A DNA stretch of 64,000 nucleotides from Mesostigma viride (taxonomy: Eukaryota; Streptophyta; Mesostigmatophyceae; Mesostigmatales; Mesostigmataceae): positions 62,001 to 126,000 of the forward strand of contig RPFO01001275.1 in NCBI GenBank assembly GCA_009746045.1, given 5' to 3'. The position numbers and the translations under genes are program-made. Positions 1 to 27,154 of the stretch are shown in pieces (the first letter of the stretch is position 1; the number at the start of each line of letters is the position of its first letter). Under the pieces are notes generated by a model, which was not told where the DNA came from, did not search any database, and saw nothing but the letters and a program-made list of their open reading frames with translations.

Positions 1-505
1 CTGGACAAGGTGATGGCCGCAAGTAGTCGTTGCTGGGCTATCGTATTTGTAGCATGGGGCGTTTCACCGAGTCCACGGTTAGCATGATGGGGAGGATTCC
101 TAACCTTCATTATGTGGGTTAAGTAGGGGTGCTCATAGTGCCCGGTTTCCCTCGCTTCCTTGTAAACCAGGCTCTGCGTCAAGATCACAGACGACCGGGT
201 AAGTAGTTGTTCCAGTCTGTTCTAGTTTGTAAGACGCCTGCTATTAGGCGTTCTTGTTATTGTCGTTCATCATCGCCGTGACCGTCGTGGCCAGCAGCGT
301 GCTTTTTTTACATACCGGATGGTGTCGACTTGTTTATTGATAGCGCATTGGTGAATATCGCTGCATGGAGGAATATCGGCTACAACCCGCGGGAAAGTGC
401 TGGCTCCAATGTTCTTTTTGTATGCAGGATGACGGCACTGCCAAGCCGGAGACGAATATGACGCTCGTTATAATGCCAGTCATTCAGACCGACTGCGCGA
501 CTGGT
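1..505 (+). repeat. Left unique arm of a large inverted repeat
   Basis: This block reappears in reverse complement at 6046-6560 with only small indels; the first bases of the window (CTGGACAAGGTGATGGCCGC) match the reverse complement of 6541-6560. The copy may extend left of the window. A short open frame from 365 (75 codons) runs straight into the adjoining minisatellite and has no recognisable domain, so I do not call it a gene. Confidence 0.9.
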
Positions 506-841
506 TGTGGGATACACGCCCCTGGTTGTGGGATGTGTTCCTTGTTGTGGGATACTTGTTCCTGGTTGTGGGATGCACGTTCCTGGTTGTAGGATACTTG
601 TTCCTGGTTGTGGGATACACGTTCCTGGTTGTGGGATACTTGTTCCTGGTTGTGGGATACTTGTTCCTGGTTGTGGGATAGTCGTTCCTGGTTGTGGGAT
701 ACTTGTTCCTGGTTGTGGGAAACACGTTCCTGGTTGTAGGATACTTGTTCCTAGTTGTGGGATACTTGTTCCTGGTTGTGGGAAACACGTTCCTGGTTGT
801 GGGATACACGTTCCTGGTTGTGGGATACACGTTCCTGGTTG
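506..841 (+). repeat. 21-bp minisatellite, array 1 (about 16 copies)
   Basis: The core unit is TTCCTGGTTGTGGGA followed by a variable six bases: TACACG, TACTTG, AACACG, TAGTCG or TGCACG. Because the unit is 21 bp (a multiple of three), it reads open in most frames on both strands, which explains the seven-residue repeats seen on translation. The order of variants resembles that at the start of the inverted array at 5237-6045. Confidence 0.95.
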
Positions 842-1086
842 TCCCACCAGTCCTGCTCACCTTCCTCTCCCCTGAGGATAAGCAGCGGTTCCTCTCTCGT
901 CGCAAGCGGTTGCACGACCTCACCTGGACGCTGGATGACGACCTAACCCCCGCTCAGCAACAGCAGCGACGCGACCTGTGGCCGGAATACCTCCGCCATA
1001 AGCAGGACCCCCAGAAGCCCAAGGTGTACTGGAGGGGCGGGGACCTGATGATCAACCACAAGATGTGGACGCCCCCAGCGGGCTAG
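842..1086 (+). pseudogene. C-terminal fragment of L1 ORF1p-like protein
   Basis: The frame reads PPVLLTFLSPEDKQRFLSRR and continues through LDDDLTPAQQQQRRDLWP to a stop at 1084-1086. It aligns by eye with the C-terminus of the better preserved copies at 29818-30159 and 53049-53340. The motif order (LLTF strand, K/R-rich helix, LDDDLT-AQQQ-RR-LWP, YW-G) matches the RRM end plus C-terminal domain of LINE-1 ORF1 proteins, which bind element RNA. The N-terminal part is absent, so it is a 5'-truncated relic. It is the most divergent copy in the window (HKQDPQKPKVYWRGG against RQTKAGQPVYWKGA elsewhere), which suggests a separate subfamily. Confidence 0.75.
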
Positions 1087-1510
1087 AACAGCAATAGCCC
1101 TAGCTTGTAACCATTGGAGTCACTGTCGCTAAGGCAGCCATGCCTAGAATGTTTGCCTAGCTGTGCCAACAAACCTAGTCACGTGCCGCCAACGCACGGT
1201 ACACAACCAGCCATAGCCTTAGCCTAGTTCTAGTACAGCCATGCTACGCCCTGGCTATGTTCAGATTACTTGCCCACGCTCCTTGCTATGACATGCTCAC
1301 ATGGGTCTTATTGCACCCACAGTTTGCCGGATCGTTAGCCTGTCCTTTTTTAGCTAGCCGCGCCCGATTGCAGCTGTGGCATGCCTTAGGCATGAAGGAG
1401 ACTGGGGGTCTCTGCCCTTTCTCCTGTAGTGCACACACAGGGATTAAAAGCACTTCGGTGCTCCGTGACTCCCCAACGGGAGCACGAGTTTAATTAATTA
1501 ATTAATTAAT
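842..1510 (+). mobile_element. 3' end of an L1-ORF1-like retroelement (3'-end family B)
   Basis: This block interrupts the minisatellite of the left palindrome arm. It carries the C-terminal coding end of an ORF1-type protein (842-1086), a ~370-bp 3' UTR, a stem-loop at 1458-1485 and a (TTAA)n tail at about 1491-1511. The right palindrome arm lacks it, so it inserted after the palindrome formed or was lost from the other arm. The 1260-1500 part recurs in reverse complement at 57663-57950 and partly at 3860-4226. Confidence 0.85.
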
Positions 1511-1511
1511 T
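1458..1511 (+). repeat. Family B 3' hairpin plus (TTAA)n tail
   Basis: GTGCTCC at 1458 pairs with GGAGCAC at 1479-1485. Nested inside is the alternative stem CTCCC-CAAC-GGGAG. The tail of TTAA/TAAT repeats follows within 6 bases. The same arrangement recurs at 4183-4226, 28320-28375, 28383-28450 and, on the minus strand, 57664-57715. Confidence 0.85.
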
Positions 1512-2165
1512 CCTGGTTGTGGGATACACGTTCCTGGTTGTGGGAAACACGTTCCTAGTTGTGGGATACACGTTCCTAGTTGTGGGATACACGTTCCTGG
1601 TTGTGGGAAACACGTTCCTGGTTGTGGGAAACACGTTCCTGGTTGTGGGATACTTGTTCCTGGTTGTGGGATACACGTTCCTGGTTGTGGGATAGTCGTT
1701 CCTGGTTGTGGGATACACGTTCCTTGTTGTGGGATACTTGTTCCTGGTTGTGGGATACTTGTTCCTGGTTGTGGGATAGTCGTTCCTGGTTGTGGGATAC
1801 TTGTTCCTGGTTGTGGGAAACACGTTCCTGGTTGTGGGAAACACGTTCCTGGTTGTGGGAAACACGTTCCTGGTTGTGGGATACTTGTTCCTGGTTGTGG
1901 GATACTTGTTCCTGGTTGTGGGATAGTCGTTCCTGGTTGTGGGATACACGTTCCTGGTTGTGGGAAACACGTTCCTGGTTGTGGGATACTTGTTCCTGGT
2001 TGTGGGATACTTGTTCCTGGTTGTGGGATAGTCGTTCCTGGTTGTGGGATAGTCGTTCCTGGTTGTGGGATACACGTTCCTGGTTGTGGGATACTTGTTC
2101 CTGGTTGTAGGATACTTGTTCCTGGTTGTGGGAAACACGTTCCTGGTTGTGGGATAGTCGAGCCT
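1511..2165 (+). repeat. 21-bp minisatellite, array 2 (about 31 copies)
   Basis: Same 21-bp unit and the same variant set as array 1. The array follows directly after the (TTAA)n tail of the inserted retroelement and continues the left arm of the palindrome. Open frames of 176-229 codons across it are products of the repeat length, with no starts or domains of their own. Confidence 0.95.
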
Positions 2166-3130
2166 AGTTGTGGGATGTGTTCCTGGTCCAAATATAAAGG
2201 GGCATGGGAATTAGCGATAGCAGAGGGGGCTCGGGAATAACGTTAGCAGAGGGGCACGGGCACTAACGTTAGTGAAGGGGCACGGGCACTACGTTAGCAG
2301 AGGGGGCTGGGCACTATCGTTAGTAAAGGGGCACGGGCACTAACGATAGCAGAGGGGGCTGGGCACTAACGTTAGTAAAGGGGCACGGGCACTAACATTA
2401 GCAGAGGGGGCTGGGCACTAACGTTAGTAAAGGGGCACGGGCACTAACGATAGCAGAGGGGGTGTGGGCATTAAAGTTTATTAGCATAGGGGGGAAATAA
2501 TTATAGTAGATGGGGGGGCACTAACGTTAGCGGAGGGGCACGAGCACTAACGTTAGTAAAGGGGCGCGGGCACTAACGTTAGCAGAGGGGTGTGGGAATA
2601 AAGTTAGTGAAGGGGGGTGGGCATTAACGATAGCAGGGGGGGGGAGGGCACTTACAGTAGCAGAGGGGTGTGGGAACTAATTTTAGCAAAGGAGGGGGGG
2701 GCACTAACGTTAACAGAGGGGGCTGGGCACTAACGTTAGTAAAGGGGCACGGGCACTAACGTTAGCAGAGGGGGATGGGCACTAACGTTAGTAAAGGGGC
2801 ACGGGCACTAACGATAGCAGAGGGGGTGTGGGAATTAAAGTTTGTTAGCAGAGGGGGGAAATAATTATAGTAGAGGGGGGGGGGCACTAACGTTAGCAGA
2901 GGGGCACGAGCACTAACGTTAGTTAAGGGGCGCGGGCACTAACGTTAGCAGAGGGGGCTAGGGAATAACGTTAGTGAAGGGGGGTGGGCATTAACGATAG
3001 CAGGGGGGGGAGGGCACTTACGTTAGCAGAGGGGTGTGGGAACTAATGTTAGCAAAGGAGGGGGGGCACTAACGTTAGCAGAGGGGGCTGGGCACTAACG
3101 TTAGCAGAGGGGGTGTGGGAATTAACGTTA
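2166..3130 (+). repeat. G-rich TAACGTTA satellite
   Basis: Degenerate tandem units of about 26 bp alternate AACGTTAGTAAAGGGGCACG and AACGTTAGCAGAGGGGG types, giving a ~52-bp dimer. The palindrome TAACGTTA (or TAACGATA) occurs in nearly every unit. The same block lies in reverse complement at 4804-5228. The junction around 2180-2215 (CCAAATATAAAGGGGCATGG) is matched at 5213-5245, so it belongs to the inverted-repeat arm. Confidence 0.9.
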
Positions 3131-3672
3131 GGGCCACGCACTGCCGGCAGTTACCACTCCCTGTGATGATTGCATGGATGGCTTGTGGGTTCTGGCATGG
3201 GGTAGCACTGCCGGCAATTACCACTCCTTGTGATGACTGCATGTCCCCGGCTTGTGTGTTCTTGCATGGGGTGGCACTGCCGGCAGTTACCACTCCAAGG
3301 TTGTGATGACTGCATGTCCCCTTGACGCAAGGACGGCTTGTGGGGTCTTGCATGGCGTGGCACTGCCGGCAGTCACCACTCCTTGTGATGACTGCATGTC
3401 CCCGGCTTGTGTGTTCTTGCATGGGGTGGCACTGCCGGCAGTTACCACTCCTTGTGATGACTGCATGTCCCCTTGACGCAAGGAGGGCTTGTGGGGTCTT
3501 GCATGGCGTGGCACTGCCGGCAGTCACCACTCCTTGTGATGACTGCATGTCCCCGGCTTGTGTGTTCTTGCATGGGGTGGCACTGCCGGCAGTTACCACT
3601 CCTTGTGATGACTGCATGTCCCCTTTATGCAAGGACGGCTTGTGGGGTCTTGCATGGGGTGGCACTGCCGGC
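3131..3672 (+). repeat. 68-80 bp tandem repeat with CTGCCGGCAG palindrome
   Basis: Eight units each carry the palindrome CTGCCGGCAG (one as CTGCCGGCAA) followed by TTACCACTCC or TCACCACTCC, TTGTGATGACTGCATGTCCC and either a GGCTTGTGTGTTC or a GACGCAAGGACGGCTTGTG spacer, in rough alternation. Open frames of 60-240 codons run through it on both strands. They follow the repeat and show no family similarity, so no gene is called. It has no inverted partner on the right arm. Confidence 0.9.
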
Positions 3673-3835
3673 AGAGGATACTTGTTCCTGGTTGTGGGAT
3701 ACACGTTCCTAGTTGTGGGATAGTCGTTCCTGGTTGTGGGATACTTGTTCCTGGTGGTGGGAAACACGTTCCTGCTTGTGGGATACTCGTTCCTGGTTGT
3801 GGGATGCACGTTCCTGGTTGTGGGATACTTGTTCC
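3673..3835 (+). repeat. 21-bp minisatellite, array 3 (about 8 copies)
   Basis: Same unit as arrays 1, 2 and 4, with all main variants including GGATACTCG. It ends the repeat block before retroelement 3' sequence resumes. Confidence 0.9.
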
Positions 3836-4226
3836 TTCACGTGTTCGCCGTTATTCCTCCATGCAGTTATTCCTACACGCACATCAAGATAGAGCTATTA
3901 AATATTTCCTTGTACATCCAATGATGCTACGTCTTGGCTATGCTCACATTACTTGCCCACGCTCCTTGTTATGATAAGCTCACATGGGTCTCATTGCACC
4001 CACAGATCTTGCAGGATCGTTTAGCGTGTCCAATTGCAGCTGTGGCATTAATTAATTAATTAGACTCGTGCTCCCGTTTGGGAGTCACACAGCTGTGGCA
4101 TGCCTCTAGCATGAAGGAGAAAGGGGGTCTCTGACCTTCCTTCCTGTTGTGCAAACAAAGGAATGAAAGGCAGTTCGGGCTCCGTGACTCCCCAACGGGA
4201 GCACGAGTCTAATTAATTAATTAATT
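3836..4226 (+). mobile_element. Family B retroelement 3' ends, one in each orientation
   Basis: 3920-4045 resembles the 3' UTR at 1245-1375 (TACGTCTTGGCTATGCTCAC, then TTGCCCACGCTCCTTG). At 4047-4062 a TTAA tail is followed by GTGCTCCCGTTTGGGAGTCAC, a hairpin in minus orientation. A plus-orientation copy with hairpin and tail closes at 4183-4226. No coding part is left. Confidence 0.75.
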
Positions 4227-4803
4227 ACCTACCTACCTGACCTACCTATCAAGTTCTAACTAGCTCACTAGCTAACTAACTGACTAACTATTTTAACTAA
4301 GTAAGTACTAACTAACTACTAACTAAACAACCCCCGTTGCTCTGCCGAACTAAGTAGATGCCCTTCGATTAAAACGCACAAATCGTGAATGATGCAAGCT
4401 ACCGTGCCGACGCACAATTGATTCTTGCCCCCCTACGCGTCTAAATCTTGTATTGTTGTCAGTAAGCGCTCAACGTGCATGGGGCTAGCTGCCCAAATAT
4501 GAGATTCCACGGACAACACCGAAAATGAGAAACCACAGTAGCTACCAGCAAGTTACGAACACAGGACCTCCCTAAATCTAGTATCAAGTAACGTTATTTC
4601 CCCGTTTCGACGAACTTGGTCCATTCACATTTATAGCGGTGAATTAATTGTCACACCTTGCTCAGGCAAAGTGCGCCAAGTCCTACAGCATGTCTCCCCA
4701 TGTCATTCACTTAAATAAGGAAGGGAAATGTAAAGCCATGCATCGTGAAGCCGTATGAAAGGGCATAACCACCCAAATAATCAAGTTGGTACGTATAGTG
4801 TCA
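4227..4803. other. Centre of the palindrome, no gene seen
   Basis: 4230-4330 is low-complexity CTAA/CTAC sequence. The rest is unique and has no long open frame, RNA gene or repeat that I can recognise. It is the asymmetric spacer between the two arms. Confidence 0.6.
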
Positions 4804-5228
4804 ACCCCCTCTGCTAACGTTAGTGCCCGCGCCCCTTTACTAACGTTAGTGCTCGTGCCCCTCTGCTAACGTTAGTGCCCCCCCCCTCTACTATCAAGGA
4901 GACAACCACTCATAGGGAAACTATAATTATTTCCCCCCTATGCTAATAAACTTTAATGCCCACACCCCCTCTGCTATCGTTAGTGCCCGTGCCCCTTTAC
5001 TAACGTTAGTGCCCAGCCCCCTCTGCTAATGTTAGTGCCTGTGCCCCTTTACTAACGTTAGTGCCCAGCCCCCTCTGCTAACGTTAGTGCCCGTGCCCCT
5101 TTACTAACGTTAGTGCCCAGCCCGCTCTGCTAACGTTAGTGCCCGTGCCCCTTCACTAACGTTAGTGCCCGTGCCCCTCTGCTAACGTTATTCCCGAGCC
5201 CCCTCTGCTATCGCTAATTCCCGTGCCC
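4804..5228 (-). repeat. TAACGTTA satellite, inverted copy
   Basis: C-rich reverse complement of the 2166-3130 satellite, with CTAACGTTAGTGCCCGTGCC units. It is shorter than the left copy and is interrupted near 4890-4930 by unrelated sequence. Confidence 0.9.
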
Positions 5229-5236
5229 CTTTATAT

Positions 5237-6045
5237 TTGGACCAGGAACACATCCCACAACTAGGCTCGACTATCCCACAACCAGGAACGTGTTTCCCAC
5301 AAGCAGGAACGTGTATCCCACAACCAGGAACGTGTATCCCACAACTAGGAACGTGTATCCCACAACTAGGAACGTGTATCCCACAACCAGGAACGTGTTT
5401 CCCACAACCAGGAACGTGTTTCCCACAACCAGGAACAAGTATCCCACAACCAGGAACGTGTATCCCACAACCAGGAACAAGCATCCCACAACCAGGAACA
5501 AGTATCCCACAACCAGGAACAAGTATCCCACAACCAAGAACAAGTATCCCACAACCATGAACGTGTTTCCCACAACCAGGAACAAGTATCCCACAACCAG
5601 GAACGTGTTTCCCACAACCAGGAATGTGTTTCCCACAACCAGGATTGTGTATCCCACAACCAGGAACGTGTATCCCACAACCAGGAACGTGTTTCCCACA
5701 ACCAGGAACAAGTATCCCACAACCAGGAACGTGTATCCCACAACCAGGAACGTGTATCCCACAACCAGGAACAAGTATCCTACAACCAGGAACGTGTTTC
5801 CCACAACCAGGAACAAGTATCCCACAACCAGGAACGTGTTTCCCACAACCAGGAACGTGTTTCCCACAACCAGGAACAAGTATCCCACAACCAGGAACGA
5901 CTATCCCACAACCAGGAACAAGTATCCCACAACCAGGAACAAGTATCCCACAACCAGGAACAAGTATCCTACAACCAGGAACGTGCATCCCACAACCAGG
6001 AACAAGTATCCCACAACAAGGAACACATCCCACAACCAGGGACGT
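5237..6045 (-). repeat. 21-bp minisatellite, array 4 (inverted, about 38 copies)
   Basis: Reverse complement of arrays 1 and 2 without the retroelement insertion that splits the left arm. On the minus strand its first units show nearly the same series of variants as array 1, so the two arms descend from one array. The open frames of 205-288 codons are periodic by-products. Confidence 0.95.
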
Positions 6046-6560
6046 GTATCCCACAACCAGTCGCGCAGTCGGTCTGAATGACTGGCATTATAACGAGCGT
6101 CATATTCGTCTCCGGCTTGGCAGTGCCGTCATCCTGCATACAAAAAGAACATTGGAGCCAGCACTTTCCCGCGGGTTGTAGCCGATATTCCTCCATGCAG
6201 CGATATTCACCAATGCGCTATCAATAAACAAGTCGACACCATCCGGTATGTAAAAAAAGCACGCTGCTGGCCACGACGGTCACGGCGATGATGAACGACA
6301 ATAACAAGAACGCCTAATAGCAGGCGTCATACAAACTAGAACAGACTGGAACAACTACTTACCCGGTCGTCTGTGATCTTGACGCAGAGCCTGGTTTACA
6401 AGGAAGCGAGGGAAACCGGGCACTATGAGCACCCCTACTTAACCCACATAATGAAGGTTAGGAATCCTCCCCATCATGCTAACCGTGGACTCGGTGAAAC
6501 GCCCCATGCTACAAATACGATAGCCCAGCAACGACTACTTGCGGCCATCACCTTGTCCAG
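6046..6560 (-). repeat. Right unique arm of the large inverted repeat
   Basis: Reverse complement of 1-505. Similarity stops at 6560/6561, where unique sequence leading to the ABC-transporter gene begins. Confidence 0.9.
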
Positions 6561-7622
6561 TTCTGGCTGGCTGTGCGGCGGTAATTTTACCAAGTTTAAA
6601 AATGTTACGCCGCACCAGTCTGTGCTTTTTTACGTAGTACCAGTGTAGTGTAGAAATCTGCTCGCGAGAATTCCAGGAACCAGTTTTTGTGTGATATTCG
6701 CATTTAGATGTCGTGCATAACCATTCCTTTATTATCGCACACACCAGTAAACAGTACAAGGATTTGCGTCAACCCAGCTAAATGCCGAGGGTGCCACGGA
6801 CGTGTATGCCAGCGAGCTCGAGTCTGGCGAGCAATCACTCAAACATGTCCACTGTCCCTAAGCCGAGCATCACCCTAACATGTCCGCCATTGCTACGTTT
6901 TATCATCCTTGACTGCGCTTGTAGTCAACAAAGAAATTAGCCAAGTCCTACAGTAATTGGCGCGGCAGGCCCTTTTTTCCCGCGTAACTCGTGTGCCGGT
7001 CCGGCGCGGCGTGGCCTGGGCAGGCGCGTCGGACTTAGTGCGGTGGTGTCCCGGAACCCCGCACTCACCCCCGCACTAGAGTTTGTGTCATCAGAGCCAA
7101 ATTATGCGCTTCCGTATGACTGTATGCACATCTTGGCTGGATGTCACAGCTCCTTGCCCAATCGCGGCGCGGCGCGCCGTCCTAGCTGTAACTACATAAT
7201 GCGGCGAAAGATTTGTTCAGCAGGAAGGGCCGGAAATTAACTCTATACTTGTTGCACGTTGAGTTGAGTTGCGTTGCGCGTGAGGGAAGTGTTGCACGTG
7301 AGGGGGGTGTTTTAACCCTGTTTAAACATCCTTTTGAAGCTACTTCGATTGAAGTAGATTGAAGTGGTCTCGATGCGATCATCTCGAATCCGCGATATGC
7401 AGTGTCCTGGCCCTCGGCCGTTTCCAAAATATATCTGCTGCCAGATCTTCTGCTGCCCATGTGCGGCGTGTGCACCAACAACTTGAACAAAACAACAACC
7501 GCGATCTGCGGCTGCCGTCTGTAGTACTGGCAGTCTGGCATGCCAACCAAAGATTTTCCTGGCTTGCCTGGTGTTTGTTGTTGAAGATCCCCTGCGCTGC
7601 CCCGTCAACGGTGGAGGAAGCC
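6561..7622. other. Upstream region of the ABC-transporter gene
   Basis: This stretch has no repeat copy elsewhere in the window and no frame with recognisable similarity. It should hold the promoter and 5' UTR of the gene starting at 7623, but I see no motif strong enough to mark a start site. Short open frames at 7043 and 7182-7550 look incidental. Confidence 0.5.
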
Positions 7623-24010
<16,388 letters not shown>

Positions 24011-24337
24011 TTTTGAGTTTTGTTGCAATGCAAAGGGCGTTAATGCTTGACTGGGCCGCCGCGACAAGCAGGCCCGACGTGAGTGTTACATTTTGGGTGG
24101 TCATTGTGAGAAAGAGATTCTGTTCTCAAATGACCTTTTTATGGCAGTTCATGTCTCCCCACCTGGTTGTGTTTCTGTCTGCAGAAAAGGACGTTGTCTT
24201 CTTGATAAGAGAGGCTTGATAAGAGAGGGTGTTGCCATCAACGGTGTGCATGAGCCTGGCCTGGAGTACCTCTTGAAGTGCTATGACGTGTTATTGAACG
24301 CTTGCCTTATCCATGTGGATAAGGTCACCCACTACTT

Positions 24338-24343
24338 AATAAA
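24338..24343 (+). terminator. Candidate polyadenylation signal of the ABC-transporter gene
   Basis: AATAAA lies 328 bases after the stop codon and is followed by a T-run at 24355-24360. No other clear signal lies between. Whether this organism uses AATAAA is not known from the window. Confidence 0.4.
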
Positions 24344-24382
24344 AATAAGGCTTGTTTTTTCAGTACGCGATACATCTCATGG

Positions 24383-24703
24383 TAAAATTAAATTAAATTA
24401 AATTATAACATGCCTCCGTGGGGAGGTCATGTAGCACATATTCCATGATGGATGGGGTGGAGGGAGCCGCGTGATCGAACTATCCTAACTCTAAGCTATC
24501 TAGAAAATCCTAACTACACTACTCATCAAAACGCCTCCGCCGCTTGGGGGGAGGTGGCTTGCCCACAGGGTAGGGTAATCTGATACGTGGCAGACACGTG
24601 AGACACCGTAGATATGAGATTTATACGTGGCAGACACCGTAGCTGCGAGATTTTCTGTATGAAACTTGGTGTACAGACTACTGACATCCTATAAACCCAA
24701 GAA
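24383..24703 (-). mobile_element. Retroelement 3' end with (AAATT)n tail, minus strand
   Basis: An AAATT repeat (24383-24405) is followed by the stem CCTCC-GTGG-GGAGG and GTCATGTAGCACATA. This is the minus-strand form of the family A 3' end with a variant stem and a pentamer tail. A sister copy is at 52223-52300. The rest (24480-24700) has a short repeat, ATACGTGGCAGACAC, twice. Confidence 0.6.
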
Positions 24704-26670
24704 GAATCGGGGTTCTTTGAACGGAGTTTCTTCTATACGTGAATGCGGGAACAAGAGGCCGCTGGATGAGCGGCTTATAGGTCGCAGTGTTTACTCGTAG
24801 CTGTTTGGCTAGAGCTTTTGTGATTAGTAGATGCAATATAGTGCATGGTTGAAAAATGAATTAAATAAAATGTGCGTTCCGCGCTTGGGTTGATTATACC
24901 CGGGCGGAACGGGGCGTGAGGTGCAGTGCCCCTGAAAAGAACAACCTACGCATTATTTAATACTAGCCGTGCAGATTCGGGATATTCTACCCCCGGTCTG
25001 TACGGTTAGCGTCTTACTAGCATCCACTAAACATAAGGGTTTAATGACGTCAGTTAGCTAGGGATAAGGGAGGTTTTGCGACTAAAAGCCGCTCTGGCTG
25101 GTTTTGTCGGCCTCTTTCTTTGCTCGTTGTCGTTGCGGCGGCAGCCGCAGCTATGGGTGCTGCGGAGCAAAATCCCAAAAGCACTGGTTGCACTGGCCAC
25201 TTGGCCAGTGGTGAGACTTCCAGTTGTTAACCGGCCAGGCGTAGTTCCTCGCCCGGTTAACTAAAAGAAAAGAAAAAGATTACCTCCGGTCCGCACCTTT
25301 TCCCCAGCTTGGGGTCTTTGGTGGGCCGGATGCCGTGACAGGTGCTCAACTGTCGCTTGGTCGGCCCAGTGCGCGAGCTGGTGCTCCGTACCTGGGGATG
25401 CTTGCACCCCGGGTTGGAGCCGGATGGCTGGCACTGGCGACCCGTGTCTCGGTCCGCGGCCTGCGGCTTTTTCTTCGGAAATTGCTGCTGGCCAGCAAAC
25501 TTTGCAATTGCCTTCCGCCGAGGGGGGGGTGGTTGGGGCTGGGGACGGCGATGGGAAAAGCGTCTAAGCTAGAAATTTTTTCCCCACGCATAGAAACCTC
25601 GGGGGGGAATGCGGTCTTGGCTGAACGGACTCTCGTTCAGCCAGGTGCCTGGGGCTGTGGCCTCGGGCATCCGGGCTGGCGGGGCCTGGGCTAGGTCCAC
25701 GTTTTTTCTCGAAGCACCCCGGGTCTATGGGGAGACGGCCATAGCGGTACCGACTCGGGGCCCCGAGAGGGGTCATGATAGGCTGGCCGTGCGCAATCGC
25801 AGTGCAAATGCGCTGGGCCTTTTTGGGCCTGGCCATGCATCCACAGCCGCCGGGCACACGCCTCCCGATGTGGGGGGGCTCCCGTTTTGCGGCAGGGCGG
25901 TCACTTGTGACAACGAGCAAGGTGGAGTGCGGCTTCAAGGGAAAGCCAGGGCGGGGGTGATTGGGCAACGTACTTCATGAAGGGCCTTGAACGGCGTGCC
26001 TCCGGGCATGTCAATTAGTGTCACATGTATGCTTCCACTTATTGTTTTAATGAAGATGCTGGTTTTTGTGGGAGCTACGTGGGACATGAATCGGGGTTCT
26101 TTGAACGGAGTTTCTTCTATACGTGAATGCGGGAACAAGAGGCCGCTGGATGAGCGGCTTATAGGTCGCAGTGTTTACTCGTAGCTGTTTGGCTAGAGCT
26201 TTTGTGATTAGTAGATGCAATATAGTGCATGGTTGAAAAATGAATTAAATAAAATGTGCGTTCCGCGCTTGGGTTGATTATACCCGGGCGGAACGGGGCG
26301 TGAGGTGCAGTGCCCCTGAAAAGAACAACCTACGCATTATTTAATACTAGCCGTGCAGATTCGGGATATTCTACCCCCGGTCTGTACGGTTAGCGTCTTA
26401 CTAGCATCCACTAAACATAAGGGTTTAATGACGTCAGTTAGCTAGGGATAAGGGAGGTTTTGCGACTAAAAGCCGCTCTGGCTGGTTTTGTCGGCCTCTT
26501 TCTTTGCTCCCCACCCACCCACCCTTGTCTTGGTTGCCTCTAGGGCAACGTACTTCATGAAGGGCCTTGAACGGCGTGCCTCCGGGCATGTCAATTAGTG
26601 TCACATGTATGCTTCCACTTATTGTTTTAATGAAGATGCTGGTTTTTGTGGGAGCTACGTGGGACATGAA
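24704..26670. repeat. Tandem duplication of a composite unit R1-X-R2
   Basis: R1 (24704-25125 and 26088-26509, both 422 bp) and R2 (25963-26090 and 26543-26670, both 128 bp) look identical on reading. The order is R1-X-R2-R1-X'-R2. X is 837 bp and X' only 33 bp, so this reads best as a tandem pair whose second copy lost its middle. X contains open frames on both strands (for example 25335-25694), but I recognise nothing in them. A poly-T run follows at 26674-26691. Confidence 0.9.
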
Positions 26671-26691
26671 GCCCTTTTTTTTTTTTTTTTT

Positions 26692-27050
26692 TGGACAGCT
26701 GCAAACAACTATGCATTAATTCATAAATTAATTGAAATTAATTAGGAACTGATAACTCCGTGGGGAGTATATGTAGCACATAGCCCTAAGAAGAGGCATA
26801 TGGCTTTAATACACTCTAGCTTGGCTACCAGTTGCAAGAGTGGAATGTAAACTGCCACCTACTCTGGGTGCACGAAGTGCACCTGCCCACCACTGTATTC
26901 AGGCACCTACTAGGGGCGCCGACAGAGGGGGGAAGATCATCATGGCTAGACAATGGCTAGAGCGTGGCATCTCAGCAGAGAGCAGCTCTCTGCGTGGGCA
27001 CAGCATAGCTAAATAAAGCTAGGCATCATCTGGTGTGTGGCACATCGTAG
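26692..27050 (-). mobile_element. Family A retroelement 3' end, minus strand
   Basis: Tail-like TTAATT sequence (26715-26745) is followed by the hairpin ACTCC-GTGG-GGAGT at 26755-26768, ATATGTAGCACATAGCCC and the 3' UTR down to the second hairpin GCAGAGAGCAGCTCTCTGC at 26975-26993. There is no coding part. Confidence 0.8.
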
Positions 27051-27154
27051 GCACACATGTACATCCTAAATACCAGCAAATTCCTTTTATTCGTTACCCT
27101 GATATTCACAGTCTCCTTTCCCACACAGCAAAATATGGTGTTTTTCTTAGTCAG

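Noticed and set aside
506..2165. CRISPR-like array
   Set aside because: Repeats adjoin without unique spacers, and the surroundings are eukaryotic with introns.
506..6054. Open frames of up to 288 codons in the 21-bp arrays, encoding seven-residue repeats
   Set aside because: The unit length is a multiple of three, so every frame without a stop stays open. Several frames on both strands are open at once and there is no unique start or domain.
25335..25968. Genes in the X part of the tandem unit
   Set aside because: Overlapping frames on both strands in GC-rich sequence with no recognisable motif.
24704..26509. LTR retrotransposon with R1 as the LTR
   Set aside because: R1 does not begin TG or end CA, no primer-binding site, polypurine tract, gag or pol is seen, and R2 also is duplicated in an order that fits a tandem unit better.
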